A DNA stretch of 64,000 nt from Pelagibacterium xiamenense. GTDB lineage: Bacteria > Pseudomonadota > Alphaproteobacteria > Rhizobiales > Devosiaceae. A model generated the notes under the pieces. That model saw only the letters and a program-made list of their open reading frames with translations. It made no database searches and was not told the DNA's origin. How positions within the stretch are numbered: the first letter of the stretch is position 1; every line of letters begins with the position of its first letter. Below, one piece after another: positions 29,202 to 37,343 of the stretch. The DNA lies in assembly GCF_021166475.1 (NCBI RefSeq), contig NZ_JAJOYS010000004.1:124001-188000 (forward strand), in the 5' to 3' direction. Made by a program: the position numbers and the translations under genes.

Positions 29202-29984
29202 ATGGTTGAGCCCAATTATATAGAAGAGACCTTCGGCCTTTTAGGCAAGCGTGCGCTGGTCACCGGCGGCGCCACCGGCATCGGCGCGGCCATCGCCATC
29301 GCCCTCGCCCGAGCGGGCGCCGACGTCGCGATCACGACCCATGCGAGCCCCGGCGAAGATACCGCGGCCGCCATCACGGCCGCCGGCCGGCAAGTAAGAT
29401 CGCTCAATGCCGACCTCGCGTCTCTCGACGCCGCGGGTGCCCACGTGCTCGTCGAAAACCTCGAAGCCGAATTCGGAGCACTCGATATCCTTGTCAACAA
29501 TGCCGGCATCATCCGCCGCGCCGACGCTGCCGAACACCCCCAGGCCGACTGGGAAGCGGTGATGGCCACCAATCTCGACGCGATCTGGTACCTCTCGCAG
29601 GCCGCGGGCCGGCAGATGTGCGCGCGCGGTACGGGGCGCATCGTCATGATCGCCTCGCTGCTCTCCTACCAGGGCGGCATCCGCGTCCCCGGCTATACCG
29701 CCGCCAAGCATGCCGTTGCGGGGCTCACCAAGGCGCTGGCCAACGAATGGGCCGGCAAGGGCGTCTGCGTCAACGCCATCGCCCCCGGCTATATTGCCAC
29801 CGCCAACACCAAAGCCCTGCGAGAAGACCCCGAACGCTCCCGCCAGCTCCTCGAGCGCATCCCCGCCGGTCGCTTCGGCGACCCCGAAGATATCGCCGGC
29901 GCCGCCGTCTTCCTCGCGTCCCCGGCGTCGTCCTATATGAACGGGCACATTCTGAGCGTGGATGGCGGCTGGATGGCCCGGTAA
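29202..29984 (+). CDS. kduD: 2-dehydro-3-deoxy-D-gluconate 5-dehydrogenase
   Basis: A 260-aa classical short-chain dehydrogenase. It has cofactor motif TGGATGIG (21-28), NNAG (99-102), and catalytic YTAAK (Tyr165, Lys169) with Ser152. It converts 2,5-diketo-3-deoxygluconate to KDG. The pattern FGLLGKRALVTGGATGIG at the N-terminus and IPAGRFGDPEDIAGAAVFL near the C-terminus are typical of KduD. The ATG at 29202 has GGAGC upstream; a longer frame overlaps the divergent esterase gene and is unlikely. It completes the GH105-KduI-KduD route from unsaturated uronide to KDG. Confidence 0.92.
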   Translation: MVEPNYIEETFGLLGKRALVTGGATGIGAAIAIALARAGADVAITTHASPGEDTAAAITAAGRQVRSLNADLASLDAAGAHVLVENLEAEFGALDILVNNAGIIRRADAAEHPQADWEAVMATNLDAIWYLSQAAGRQMCARGTGRIVMIASLLSYQGGIRVPGYTAAKHAVAGLTKALANEWAGKGVCVNAIAPGYIATANTKALREDPERSRQLLERIPAGRFGDPEDIAGAAVFLASPASSYMNGHILSVDGGWMAR

Positions 29985-30059
29985 CCGGCTCCATATCAAT
30001 GTGGCTGCCGGCAGCCGATGCGCGGGACAGGCGCCGGCCATTATGGCGACGACACCCGA

Positions 30060-30091
30060 ACCGGCATTCCTGCCGGTGATGGCGCCATCAC
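30060..30091 (+). terminator. Tandem hairpins behind kduD
   Basis: ACCGGCA (30060-30066) pairs with TGCCGGT (30071-30077) around a 4-nt loop. Overlapping it by two bases is a perfect 16-bp palindrome GTGATGGCGCCATCAC (30076-30091), followed by TTTG. The two structures are mutually exclusive at their junction. Likely a transcription end for kduD, though the T-run is short. Confidence 0.45.
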
Positions 30092-30250
30092 TTTGTCGCG
30101 AGCATATACAGTTGATTTTTGGCTAGAAAAGCAAAGTATCTCGCGCATCAACCCGGTTTTACTTGCGGCTCGGCGTTCTCGTTAGAAACGCGACTAATAT
30201 TCGGCACTCACAGCGCGGCATACCCGCCAGGGAGATGCAGTAGGGTGTAG

Positions 30251-30280
30251 TTGACGGCTTCGGGTAGGCGGGCCTACCAT
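30251..30280 (+). promoter_or_regulatory. Putative promoter/operator of the PQQ dehydrogenase gene
   Basis: TTGACG (30251-30256) and TACCAT (30275-30280) are spaced by 18 bp. Between and overlapping the -10 is the dyad GGTAGGC-GG-GCCTACC (30263-30278), a natural place for a repressor. The dehydrogenase starts 100 bp downstream at 30381. Confidence 0.45.
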
Positions 30281-30380
30281 GACTGTACTGGCGAAGGCTC
30301 CGCGAGCCACGCTATTTTTGCGAAGAAGCATCCCAAGGAGCAAACGCTAGTCATTCTCGAGTTGTGGGAGGAGACCACTC

Positions 30381-32129
30381 ATGAGAACAACTAAGCGACT
30401 ACTGGGTCTGCTTGCGATCACCGTATCATCTACATCGATGCTGGTCGCGCAAGCGGGCATGGCCCAGGACAATGCGATCGACATCACGCCGGTCACCGAC
30501 GAGATGCTGCTCGACCCGCCCGACGGCGACTGGCTGATGTGGCGGCGCACATACGACGGCTGGGGGTACAGCCCCCTCGACGAGATCAACAAGGACAACG
30601 TCGGCGAGCTTGAACTGGCCTGGGCCTGGAGCATGACCCCGGGCCGCACGCAGGAAACCCCGCTTGCCCACGACGGAATCGTTTTCATCCAGAACGCCGA
30701 CCACGTCATTCAGGCGCTCGACGGAGCCACCGGAGAGCTGATCTGGGAATACTTCTACGAACTGCCCGAGGAGGTGAGCCCCAGAGGGATACGCAACAAG
30801 GCGATCTACGAAGACAAGCTGATTGTCGCCACCCGCGATGCGCATCTGATCGCGCTCGATATCGCGACCGGCCAGCTCATCTGGGATCAGCAGGTCGCCA
30901 ACTATGAACACGGGTGGGGGTATTCGAGCGGGCCGATCGTAGCCGACGGTGTCATCATCCAGGGCATGACCAGTTGCAGCAACGCCCAGCCGGGCGGCTG
31001 CTTCTTCACCGGCCATGATCCGGATACCGGCGAGGAACTTTGGCGCCTTCACACGATCGCGCGCGGCGACACGCCCGAGGGCAACAGCTGGAACGGTGTT
31101 CCGCTCGAAAGCCGGCACGGCGCGTCCGCATGGATACCCGGCACCTACGATCCCGAGCAGAACCTTGTGTTTGCCGGCGTCGGACAGCCGTATCCGTGGA
31201 ACCTCGAAATCGCGGGACTGCTACCGGCGAGTTCAGACCCCGACGTCACCAACGAGGCGCTCTATACCAACGCAACGCTCGCCATCGATCCGTCGACCGG
31301 CGAACTCGAGTGGTACTTCCAGCACCTGCCGACCGACTCCCTCGACCTCGACTACGTCTATGAGCGGCTTCTCATAGACCTGCCGGTCGACGGCGAGATG
31401 CGCCAACAGGTCGTGACAACTGGCAAGATCGGCATCGTCGAATCGGTCGACCGGACGTCCGGCGAATGGCTGTGGCACGTCGAAACCGCGCCCCAGAATG
31501 TGGTGCTGTCCATCGATCCGGACACGGGCGAAAAGGAGATCAACCCCGAAGTGATCCCGGTGATCGGCGAATCCACGTTCAACTGCCCGGCCGACCCCGG
31601 CGCAAAAGCGTGGCAGGCAACAGCCTACAGCCCGATGACCGAGACGCTTTATATGCCCACGGTCGAATTCTGCTCCAACACCACGGTGAACCCGCTCGAT
31701 CCGGGCGAGATCTATACAGGTGGCGGTCTGCAGACATATTCCCGTGTGCCCGTGCCCGACGGCGACGGCAATATCGGCCAGGTCCGGGCCATCGACCTCG
31801 TCGACCACACCGAAACGTGGCAATATCGGCAGCGTGCACCGGTCACGAGCTCAACTCTGCCCACCGGCGGCGGCCTCGTGTTCGTTGGTACGCTCGACCG
31901 CAAACTTCTGGCCTTCGACGACGAGACCGGCGAGGTGTTGTGGACCAGCCCGACACTGAGCAACTCGCTTGAATCGTTTCCGATCACCTATGAGGCCGAC
32001 GGCAAGCAGTACGTCGCGATCGTTGCGAACTTCGCCTCCGGCCTGGGCCGCCTGGCGTCCCTGACGCCCGAGGTACGGTTGCCGGCGAACGATCCGATCA
32101 CTCTGTACGTCTTCGCACTGCCCGACTGA
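30381..32129 (+). CDS. PQQ-dependent alcohol dehydrogenase (quinoprotein, methanol/ethanol family)
   Basis: A 582-aa periplasmic quinoprotein with a signal peptide ending near GMAQ (residue 28-30). Eight-bladed propeller tryptophan-docking motifs recur (ALDGATGELIW, ALDIATGQLIWD, AIDPSTGELEW, AFDDETGEVLW). It oxidises primary alcohols to aldehydes using PQQ and a bound metal, passing electrons to cytochrome c. The catalytic-Asp region reads DSLDLDYVYE: Asp322 with a second Asp two residues later (Asp324), the position associated with lanthanide-using enzymes of the XoxF type. The adjacent Cys-Cys pair usual in methanol dehydrogenases is absent; instead TSCSNAQPGGC holds two spaced cysteines. 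Start supported by GGGAGGAG upstream. Substrate and metal are not proven. Confidence 0.9.
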   Translation: MRTTKRLLGLLAITVSSTSMLVAQAGMAQDNAIDITPVTDEMLLDPPDGDWLMWRRTYDGWGYSPLDEINKDNVGELELAWAWSMTPGRTQETPLAHDGIVFIQNADHVIQALDGATGELIWEYFYELPEEVSPRGIRNKAIYEDKLIVATRDAHLIALDIATGQLIWDQQVANYEHGWGYSSGPIVADGVIIQGMTSCSNAQPGGCFFTGHDPDTGEELWRLHTIARGDTPEGNSWNGVPLESRHGASAWIPGTYDPEQNLVFAGVGQPYPWNLEIAGLLPASSDPDVTNEALYTNATLAIDPSTGELEWYFQHLPTDSLDLDYVYERLLIDLPVDGEMRQQVVTTGKIGIVESVDRTSGEWLWHVETAPQNVVLSIDPDTGEKEINPEVIPVIGESTFNCPADPGAKAWQATAYSPMTETLYMPTVEFCSNTTVNPLDPGEIYTGGGLQTYSRVPVPDGDGNIGQVRAIDLVDHTETWQYRQRAPVTSSTLPTGGGLVFVGTLDRKLLAFDDETGEVLWTSPTLSNSLESFPITYEADGKQYVAIVANFASGLGRLASLTPEVRLPANDPITLYVFALPD

Positions 32130-32152
32130 TCGGCAAGACGCGCGCTCTTTAC

Positions 32153-32181
32153 CCAGGCGGACCGATATCCGGCCCGCCTGG
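32153..32181 (+). repeat. Hairpin between the dehydrogenase and the binding-protein gene
   Basis: CCAGGCGG (32153-32160) pairs with CCGCCTGG (32174-32181) with a 13-nt loop and no T-run. Probably an mRNA-stabilising or attenuating structure inside an operon that reads on into 32201. Confidence 0.5.
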
Positions 32182-32200
32182 CAGGCTGTGAGGACCGATC

Positions 32201-33061
32201 TTGCTCCGAGTTTCCGCGCTTACGTTCCTGACCGGCCCCCTACTGGCGCTGGCCCCGCTGATGGTTGCGTTATCGCCGTCCGCGATACCCGCCCAGGAAC
32301 CCGAGTTCTACGACATCCCAACAGCGCCCGAACACTGGACCTACGGACGCCGGCTCGATGAGGCGCAGCTTCGCTACTGCGTCGACCGGCGCGACCCGGC
32401 CTGGGAGGTCGCCGACGCCATCGCCGAAGCGCTCGCATCGGGCCTGCTGCTCGAACCGCAACGGCATGTGGTTGAAGCCGACATCATCGCCGAGGACATC
32501 ACCGCCGTTTACGAGGTCATGCTCCAGCACTGCGATATGCATATGGGGTTCAAGCTTATCCCGGAGGGCTACCCTGACTGGCTGACCATCACCCGCGCCT
32601 ACTACCAGAGCGAATACGTCTTCGTTACGGCAGATCCCGACCTCCAGGCTCTCGCCGGCCTGCCCCCGGGCCGCCCGATCGGCGCGACGAGCGGGACCCT
32701 CGCTCACTTGCGGCTCGTTTCCTATGTCGGCGCCCTGCAAGCGGACGATCGCTGGCCGGTATTTCCCATGGGCACGAGCGAACGCGCGCTCGCGGCGCTC
32801 CGCGATGGCACGGTGGACGTCGCTCTTGTTTGGGCGCCCGCGTTCTGGGCCGGCCAGCGCGCAAATGCCGACTATGTTGATTTCCGGGTGATCGACCCCG
32901 CCCCTCTGCCGCCGACCAGGCTCGGCGTCGGCGCGATCATGCTGTCCGACGAGACCTTCCTGCGCAATGCTGTCGACGAGGCCATCGCGGCCTTGACCGC
33001 GGACGGCACCATAGGGGCCATTCTGGACGACTACGGGTTCCCGGCAACGGCGGCCCCCTGA
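32201..33061 (+). CDS. Quinoprotein-associated periplasmic binding protein (MoxJ/PedA-like)
   Basis: A 286-aa family-3-like solute-binding protein with a signal peptide (about residues 1-30). It has the pattern LRYCVDRRDPAWEVADAIAEAL at the start of lobe 1 and ATSGTLAHLRL / ALRDGTVDVALVWAPAF in lobe 2, which recall the MoxJ/XoxJ and PedA proteins encoded next to PQQ dehydrogenases. TTG at 32201 is the most likely start, with TGAGGA upstream. It overlaps the ATPase gene by one base (TGATG). XoxJ is thought to help activate the dehydrogenase; PedA belongs to an ABC system needed for rare-earth-dependent growth in Pseudomonas putida. Which role applies here is unknown. Confidence 0.8.
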   Translation: MLRVSALTFLTGPLLALAPLMVALSPSAIPAQEPEFYDIPTAPEHWTYGRRLDEAQLRYCVDRRDPAWEVADAIAEALASGLLLEPQRHVVEADIIAEDITAVYEVMLQHCDMHMGFKLIPEGYPDWLTITRAYYQSEYVFVTADPDLQALAGLPPGRPIGATSGTLAHLRLVSYVGALQADDRWPVFPMGTSERALAALRDGTVDVALVWAPAFWAGQRANADYVDFRVIDPAPLPPTRLGVGAIMLSDETFLRNAVDEAIAALTADGTIGAILDDYGFPATAAP

Positions 33062-34065
33062 TGTCTCGCGCGACCGTGCCCAGCCCTGATGAACCGGCGA
33101 TCCTTGTCGACAGCGTCTCCAAGCGTTTCGGACGGACCCTGGCTCTCGACGGCGTGAGCTTCGAGGTGCCGCACGGCCAGCTCTTCGCCCTGCTCGGGCC
33201 GAACGGCGCGGGCAAGACGACCCTGATGCATATCCTGTGCACCATTCTGGGACCCGACAGCGGCACGGCGCAGATCGCGGGTTTCGATGTGGTGCGCCAG
33301 CCCCTGGCCGCCCGCAGCCGGCTCGGTATCGTCTTTCAGGAACCCAGTCTCGATGACCGACTGACCGTATCGGAGAACCTCAACCTTCACGGGCTCGTCT
33401 TCGGCGTACCACGGGCGCTGCGCCGCAGGCGGATCGCCGAAATGCTGGACCTGGTGGAACTCGCAGATTGGGCGAGTACGCCGGTCAGATCGCTATCTTC
33501 GGGCATGAAACGGCGCCTCGAGATCGCCCGCGCCCTCATTCACGATTCTCGGATCATGCTGCTCGACGAGCCGACGGTCGGGCTTGACGCGCAGACCCGC
33601 GAGCGCATCTGGACCTACGTCCGCCGCCTCCAGGCCGAGCGTCAACTCACCGTGCTCGTCACCACGCACTATATCGAGGAAGTCGAGACCTGCGACCGCG
33701 TGTGCATCATCGACCACGGCAGGGTTTTGGCCATCGACGGACCCGACGCCCTCCGGCGCGCCCATGGTCAGCAAATGCTGCGCGTCACCCCCACCACGCC
33801 CGAAATCCGCGACGAAATCCTCAACTCCTTCCCCGATCGCGTGACGCAGCACAGCGACGCCCACATCCTGCTGAGCGCCGACGACGCCTTCGTCGAGCGC
33901 TTCTTAAGCCAATACGGCACCCGCATCCGCGCACTCACCAACGAGGTGCCGAGCCTCGAAACGGCATTCCTGTCGCTGACCGGCCGCGATTTGCGCGACC
34001 GGGGCGCCAGCGCCCGCGAACGCACCCTGGCCTTTGGCAACCGTGGAGGAGAACACACACGATGA
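33061..34065 (+). CDS. ABC-2 type transporter ATPase (PQQ-dehydrogenase-associated)
   Basis: A 334-aa ATPase of the NodI/DrrA class. It has Walker A GPNGAGKTT (about 47-55), signature LSSGMKRR (about 145), DEPTVGLD (about 170) and an H-loop VTTHYIEEVE. The C-terminal about 90 residues form the extra domain usual in this class. It starts on the last base of the previous stop and overlaps the permease gene by 4 bp. ATPase/permease pairs of this type (PedBC and the PQQ-alcohol-dehydrogenase-system transporters) accompany quinoprotein genes, predicted as exporters. The cargo is unknown. Confidence 0.88.
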   Translation: MSRATVPSPDEPAILVDSVSKRFGRTLALDGVSFEVPHGQLFALLGPNGAGKTTLMHILCTILGPDSGTAQIAGFDVVRQPLAARSRLGIVFQEPSLDDRLTVSENLNLHGLVFGVPRALRRRRIAEMLDLVELADWASTPVRSLSSGMKRRLEIARALIHDSRIMLLDEPTVGLDAQTRERIWTYVRRLQAERQLTVLVTTHYIEEVETCDRVCIIDHGRVLAIDGPDALRRAHGQQMLRVTPTTPEIRDEILNSFPDRVTQHSDAHILLSADDAFVERFLSQYGTRIRALTNEVPSLETAFLSLTGRDLRDRGASARERTLAFGNRGGEHTR

Positions 34066-34934
34066 CCCTCGAAAGCGCCACCACCCGAACCGCCTCCGCC
34101 GGCGCGTACCCAGCCGGGCGGCGGCACTGGCTGCTGGTCCAGCTTGGCGGGCTTTATGGCCTGTGGCTGCGCGAGGTGAAGCGCGCGGTGCGCGACCGCG
34201 GCCAGCTCATCGGCGGCATCAGCCGCCCGATCCTCTGGGTATTGATCCTGGGGATCGGGCTCAACCCCTACTTCCGCGGCGAGGTCTATGGCGAGGTCAC
34301 CTTCGTTGTCCCTTTCACCTATTTGCAGTTCATCTTCCCCGCGGTCATCGCGCTCAACATCATGTTCACCTCGGTGCAATCGGCGGTTTCGGTCATCTGG
34401 GACCGGGAGTTCGGCTTCCTGCGCGAAGTGATGGTCTCCCCGCTCTCGCGGGCGACGGTATTGCTCGGCAAGATCCTCGGCGGCACCACCGTGGCCGTGC
34501 TCCACGGCTGCCTGGTCCTGATCCTCGCCCGCTTTGCCGATGTGCCGCTGACCGTCTTCGATGTGCTTAACGCACTTGGCCTGATGGCCATGCTGGCCTT
34601 CGCCCTGACCTGCCTGGGCGTCGTGATTGCCAACCGCATCCGCACCTTCGAAGGCTTCGGCGTCTTTTCGAACGCGATCATCCTGCCGCTCTATTTCACC
34701 TCGAGTTCGATCTTCCCGCTCGATCCGGCCCTCTCGCGCGCCCAGACCCGCATCGCCTATCCCGACTGGCTCGTCACCATCGTCGAACTCAATCCCCTGA
34801 CCTATGCCGTCGATGCGTTGCGCGGCGCCCTCATAAATTACAACCAGTTTCCCCCCTGGATGGGCGTTTCCATTATGGCCGGCGCCGGCGTGGTTCTCTT
34901 CGCCGTGGCCCTCTACGACTTCCGCCGGGCCTGA
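34062..34934 (+). CDS. ABC-2 type transporter permease (PQQ-dehydrogenase-associated)
   Basis: A 290-aa ABC-2 membrane protein with six predicted helices. The cytoplasmic N-terminus contains YGLWLREVKRAVRDRGQ, then SRPILWVLILGIGLNPYF, the central SVIWDREFGFLREVMVSPLSR loop typical of NodJ/DrrB-type proteins, and NPLTYAVDALRG before the last helix. Chosen start 34062 lies in the upstream stop (ATGA). It forms the channel for the ATPase at 33061-34065. Confidence 0.88.
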   Translation: MTLESATTRTASAGAYPAGRRHWLLVQLGGLYGLWLREVKRAVRDRGQLIGGISRPILWVLILGIGLNPYFRGEVYGEVTFVVPFTYLQFIFPAVIALNIMFTSVQSAVSVIWDREFGFLREVMVSPLSRATVLLGKILGGTTVAVLHGCLVLILARFADVPLTVFDVLNALGLMAMLAFALTCLGVVIANRIRTFEGFGVFSNAIILPLYFTSSSIFPLDPALSRAQTRIAYPDWLVTIVELNPLTYAVDALRGALINYNQFPPWMGVSIMAGAGVVLFAVALYDFRRA

Positions 34935-34942
34935 GACCGCCC

Positions 34943-35737
34943 ATGCCCCGCTTCGGCAAGACGGCGCGAGATCTGGGGGCCATCGGCCTGATGGTGGCCC
35001 TATTGGCGGCCGTCGCGCTCTTGCCCCCGGACAATTCCCTGCGCGACGTGCAAGAGGTATCGTCCCTGCGCGCCTGCGTGCCACCCGCCTATCCCCCGCT
35101 CGTCACCGGCGACCCGGACCGGCCGGGCATCGATATCGAAATCCTCCGGGCCGTGACGGACCATATCGGGGTCGGCCTGCAGCTCCGGACCAACGACGCG
35201 ATGGGCCGCGACTTCAATCCGCGCAACTGGGGCCTCAACCGCGCCCAGTGCCAGATAATCGCCGGCGGGGTCGTCGATTCCCCCCGGACCCGCTCGTTCA
35301 TCGAGACCGGCCCGCCCTATGCCCGCACCGGATGGGCCGTGATCGCCCCCGAGCCCCTTTCCGGATGGGAGGAAGCGAACATTGGCGTCGTGACCCTCGT
35401 TTCCGGTCTCGACCGCATCGGGCTTGCCAGTTTCCTCCGCAGCGCGGGCGCCCAACCCCATGTGGTGCGGCGGCCCGAGGACCTGGCTACCGGCATCGCC
35501 GAAGGCCGGTTCGATGCGGGCATTACCGAAGCCCTTCTCGCTGCCCGCCTCGCCGCCGATAACGCCTGGACGATATCCTGGATGCCCGCGGCGCTGGAGC
35601 GTTACAACCTCGTTTTCGGCCTCTGGAAAGGCGACGTGACGCTCAAGCGGGCCATCGATCAGGCCTTCGCCGACCTCGCCGCCGACGGCACGCTGGACGC
35701 GATCCTCGCCCGCTACGCCGGTGCTCCCCTAGAGTAG
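34943..35737 (+). CDS. Second quinoprotein-associated binding protein
   Basis: A 264-aa family-3 solute-binding-like protein, 8 bp after the permease. One N-terminal hydrophobic segment (GAIGLMVALLAAVALLPP) may be a signal peptide or an uncleaved anchor. Lobe 1 shows SLRACVPPAYPPLVTGDPDRPGIDIEIL, and lobe 2 has GIAEGRFDAGITEALLAA; the C-terminus LAADGTLDAILARYAG mirrors that of the protein encoded at 32201. Two binding proteins flanking an ABC-2 pair matches the PedA1A2BC layout. The next gene is convergent. Confidence 0.78.
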   Translation: MPRFGKTARDLGAIGLMVALLAAVALLPPDNSLRDVQEVSSLRACVPPAYPPLVTGDPDRPGIDIEILRAVTDHIGVGLQLRTNDAMGRDFNPRNWGLNRAQCQIIAGGVVDSPRTRSFIETGPPYARTGWAVIAPEPLSGWEEANIGVVTLVSGLDRIGLASFLRSAGAQPHVVRRPEDLATGIAEGRFDAGITEALLAARLAADNAWTISWMPAALERYNLVFGLWKGDVTLKRAIDQAFADLAADGTLDAILARYAGAPLE

Positions 35738-35789
35738 CGCGTTTGCAGAAAAGGATGGATGCCGCGTTTCCGTGAAAGGCTGAAATGGA

Positions 35790-36404
35790 CTAGGCAGCGC
35801 CCCCGAGGACAACCGGCGCCACAACGTCATAAACCGGCTTCAGCACCATCCGCGTCACCCCAAACAGCGATGCCGCAAAAAGCACCAGCCCCACGACAGG
35901 TCCCGCCTGTCTCGGCACCCCAACCCCGAGCGCCGCGAGAAAATGCGCGCCCGCCAGCGGCGGCAGGGGCAGCAGACTGAATAGCGCAATCCAGACGCAA
36001 ATCCGCGCCGCCGTCCTGACGAACGCCACCGCAACCAGTCCCGGCGTCGGAGGCAGCACCGTCAGAAGCGGGATGGCCAATTGCAAGAGCAGAACACCGA
36101 GCAACAGCAGCACTGCGCTGCTTGCGACGACGGCACCAACCAGCCCCCAACGCCCACCCCTCAGCGCATCCGCCTCAATCGCCACCGGGCGCGCCCAGCC
36201 GAAGCCGGTCAGCAGGATCGCACCGAGCCCGAGCATATCGATATGGGGCGCGGGCCAGCCCGACAGCCTGCCGTCATGCCTTGGCCCCGCATCCCCCAGC
36301 GCCACCGCCATCGCCGCGATTGCGGCGCCCTGAACGGTGAAGACGAGCAAACCGGCAGCAAGGCGGAACGCCAGCAACTGGAGTGTGAGATCGGAGAGGA
36401 TCAT
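35790..36404 (-). CDS. Site-2 protease (M50) homologue lacking the metal site
   Basis: A 204-aa polytopic membrane protein. The order GDAGPRHDGRLSGWPAPHID, GFGWARPVAIEADALR and SLLPLPPLAGAHFL follows the bacterial site-2 protease family (GRL..NP..HID, FGWAKPV, NLLPIPPLDG). The zinc-binding HExxH is replaced by QGAAI (residues 25-29), and the DG ligand of the third motif by AG. It should therefore be proteolytically dead and may act as a membrane chaperone or scaffold. It lies between the second binding protein (convergent, 52-bp gap) and the cytochrome c gene (same direction, 52 bp), so it is probably transcribed with the cytochrome. Confidence 0.75.
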   Translation of the reverse strand: MILSDLTLQLLAFRLAAGLLVFTVQGAAIAAMAVALGDAGPRHDGRLSGWPAPHIDMLGLGAILLTGFGWARPVAIEADALRGGRWGLVGAVVASSAVLLLLGVLLLQLAIPLLTVLPPTPGLVAVAFVRTAARICVWIALFSLLPLPPLAGAHFLAALGVGVPRQAGPVVGLVLFAASLFGVTRMVLKPVYDVVAPVVLGGAA

Positions 36405-36456
36405 TCCGGCACCGCCGCATCGCTTTGCCTAGGAGAAAGGCGACGCGGCGCCGTTG

Positions 36457-36969
36457 TCATTTTTCGACGATCAATCGATCGAGTGCATCGACGTCCGAAG
36501 GCAGCTCGGCGCCGGGCTGGAACCCGTTCTCCTGGAGAATGAACGCCATCAGATCGGCATAGCCGTCCTCCGAGAACCGCCCCGGCGCATTGGGTGGCAT
36601 CAGGGTGCTCATGAACAGGAACATCGCCGAAGCCGGCGCGCCGTTGGCAAACTTCTGTTCGAACGCCATGCCGCGCAGCGGCGGCCCGCCGTTCAGCCCG
36701 CCCCTCAGATCGTCCCCGTGGCACTCCTCGCATTCGCTGGCATACCGGTCCTCGCCGCGCGCGGCCTGCTCGCGCGAATAGGAAACCGGCGCCGTCGTAT
36801 CGGCCTGGGCCAGAAGGATGCGATCCGGTTGCGTGGCGCCGCCGGCACCTTCGGCAGGCGCGGTCGCATCGAACCCCTGGACGGTCGCCGAAAGGCTCAA
36901 TAAGGCGCCGGCAACCAGCGCCGAGGTAAAAGCAGTGCGGGCTATCGCGCCGCGAATGATAGGGTACAT
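36457..36969 (-). CDS. Mono-heme c-type cytochrome
   Basis: A 170-aa exported cytochrome with one CxxCH heme site (Cys80, Cys83, His84) and a likely axial Met124 in LMPPNAPG. The N-terminal segment TAFTSALVAGALLSLSATVQG is a signal peptide. The start at 36969 is chosen because GGAGGAGG lies 3-10 bases upstream; a longer frame lacks this. Being next to a PQQ dehydrogenase locus, it is the probable electron acceptor (XoxG/ExaB-like role) or a domain of an oxidase chain. Specific partner inferred from position only. Confidence 0.85.
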   Translation of the reverse strand: MYPIIRGAIARTAFTSALVAGALLSLSATVQGFDATAPAEGAGGATQPDRILLAQADTTAPVSYSREQAARGEDRYASECEECHGDDLRGGLNGGPPLRGMAFEQKFANGAPASAMFLFMSTLMPPNAPGRFSEDGYADLMAFILQENGFQPGAELPSDVDALDRLIVEK

Positions 36970-37343
36970 GGGCCTCCTCCATTGGCCGGTCGCTTCTGAG
37001 CCAGAACGGAAAACCATCGTGGATGAAGCGAAAATGCCCCTCAAAGCAAAACGGACGGCGTAAGCAATTGCAAGCGCAATCGACACCGGGGCCGCGCGGT
37101 CCGATAAAACCTGTTCACCTGCAAGTTACTCAGCGGATTTTGGTAAGAAACCGGATTATGTTTTAAAATTGAAGCCGGACCATTCATAAAGGCAATTCGA
37201 GTTGCGTACGCGCCAGGTACTGGCTGTTCCCTTCACTCGCGAACACGGACGATGTCACCGAAATCGCGACCGGAACGCCGCGTGCCACGGCAGGGTCGTT
37301 GCCCGTGCCCCGCGTGACGCCGCGCCAGAGAAAGAACACCGCA
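36970..37343. other. 374-bp divergent intergenic region
   Basis: Separates the cytochrome gene (leftward) from the TauABC-like importer (rightward). It is locally AT-rich around 37120-37190. A promoter-like pair TTGGTA (37140-37145) / TAAAAT (37164-37169), 18-bp spacing, points right. No open frame with a ribosome site is convincing. Confidence 0.45.

Larger units (their letters stand above)
29985..30380. other. 396-bp intergenic region before the PQQ dehydrogenase
   Basis: No convincing gene. It contains two adjacent hairpins just after kduD (30060-30091) and a promoter-like pair with an embedded palindrome (30251-30280). The stretch 30092-30250 is somewhat AT-richer than its surroundings and shows nothing else I can name. 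Confidence 0.6.

Noticed and set aside
29000-29300. Divergent-overlap frame starting kduD at 29118
   Set aside because: It would extend 84 bp, most of it into the opposite esterase gene, with Arg/Pro-rich residues; the ATG at 29202 has a ribosome site and a KduD-like N-terminus.
30092-30250. Possible sigma-54 promoter or small RNA upstream of the PQQ dehydrogenase
   Set aside because: No GG-N10-GC element with proper spacing and no terminator-like end for an RNA; only the 30251-30280 promoter-like pair is supportable.
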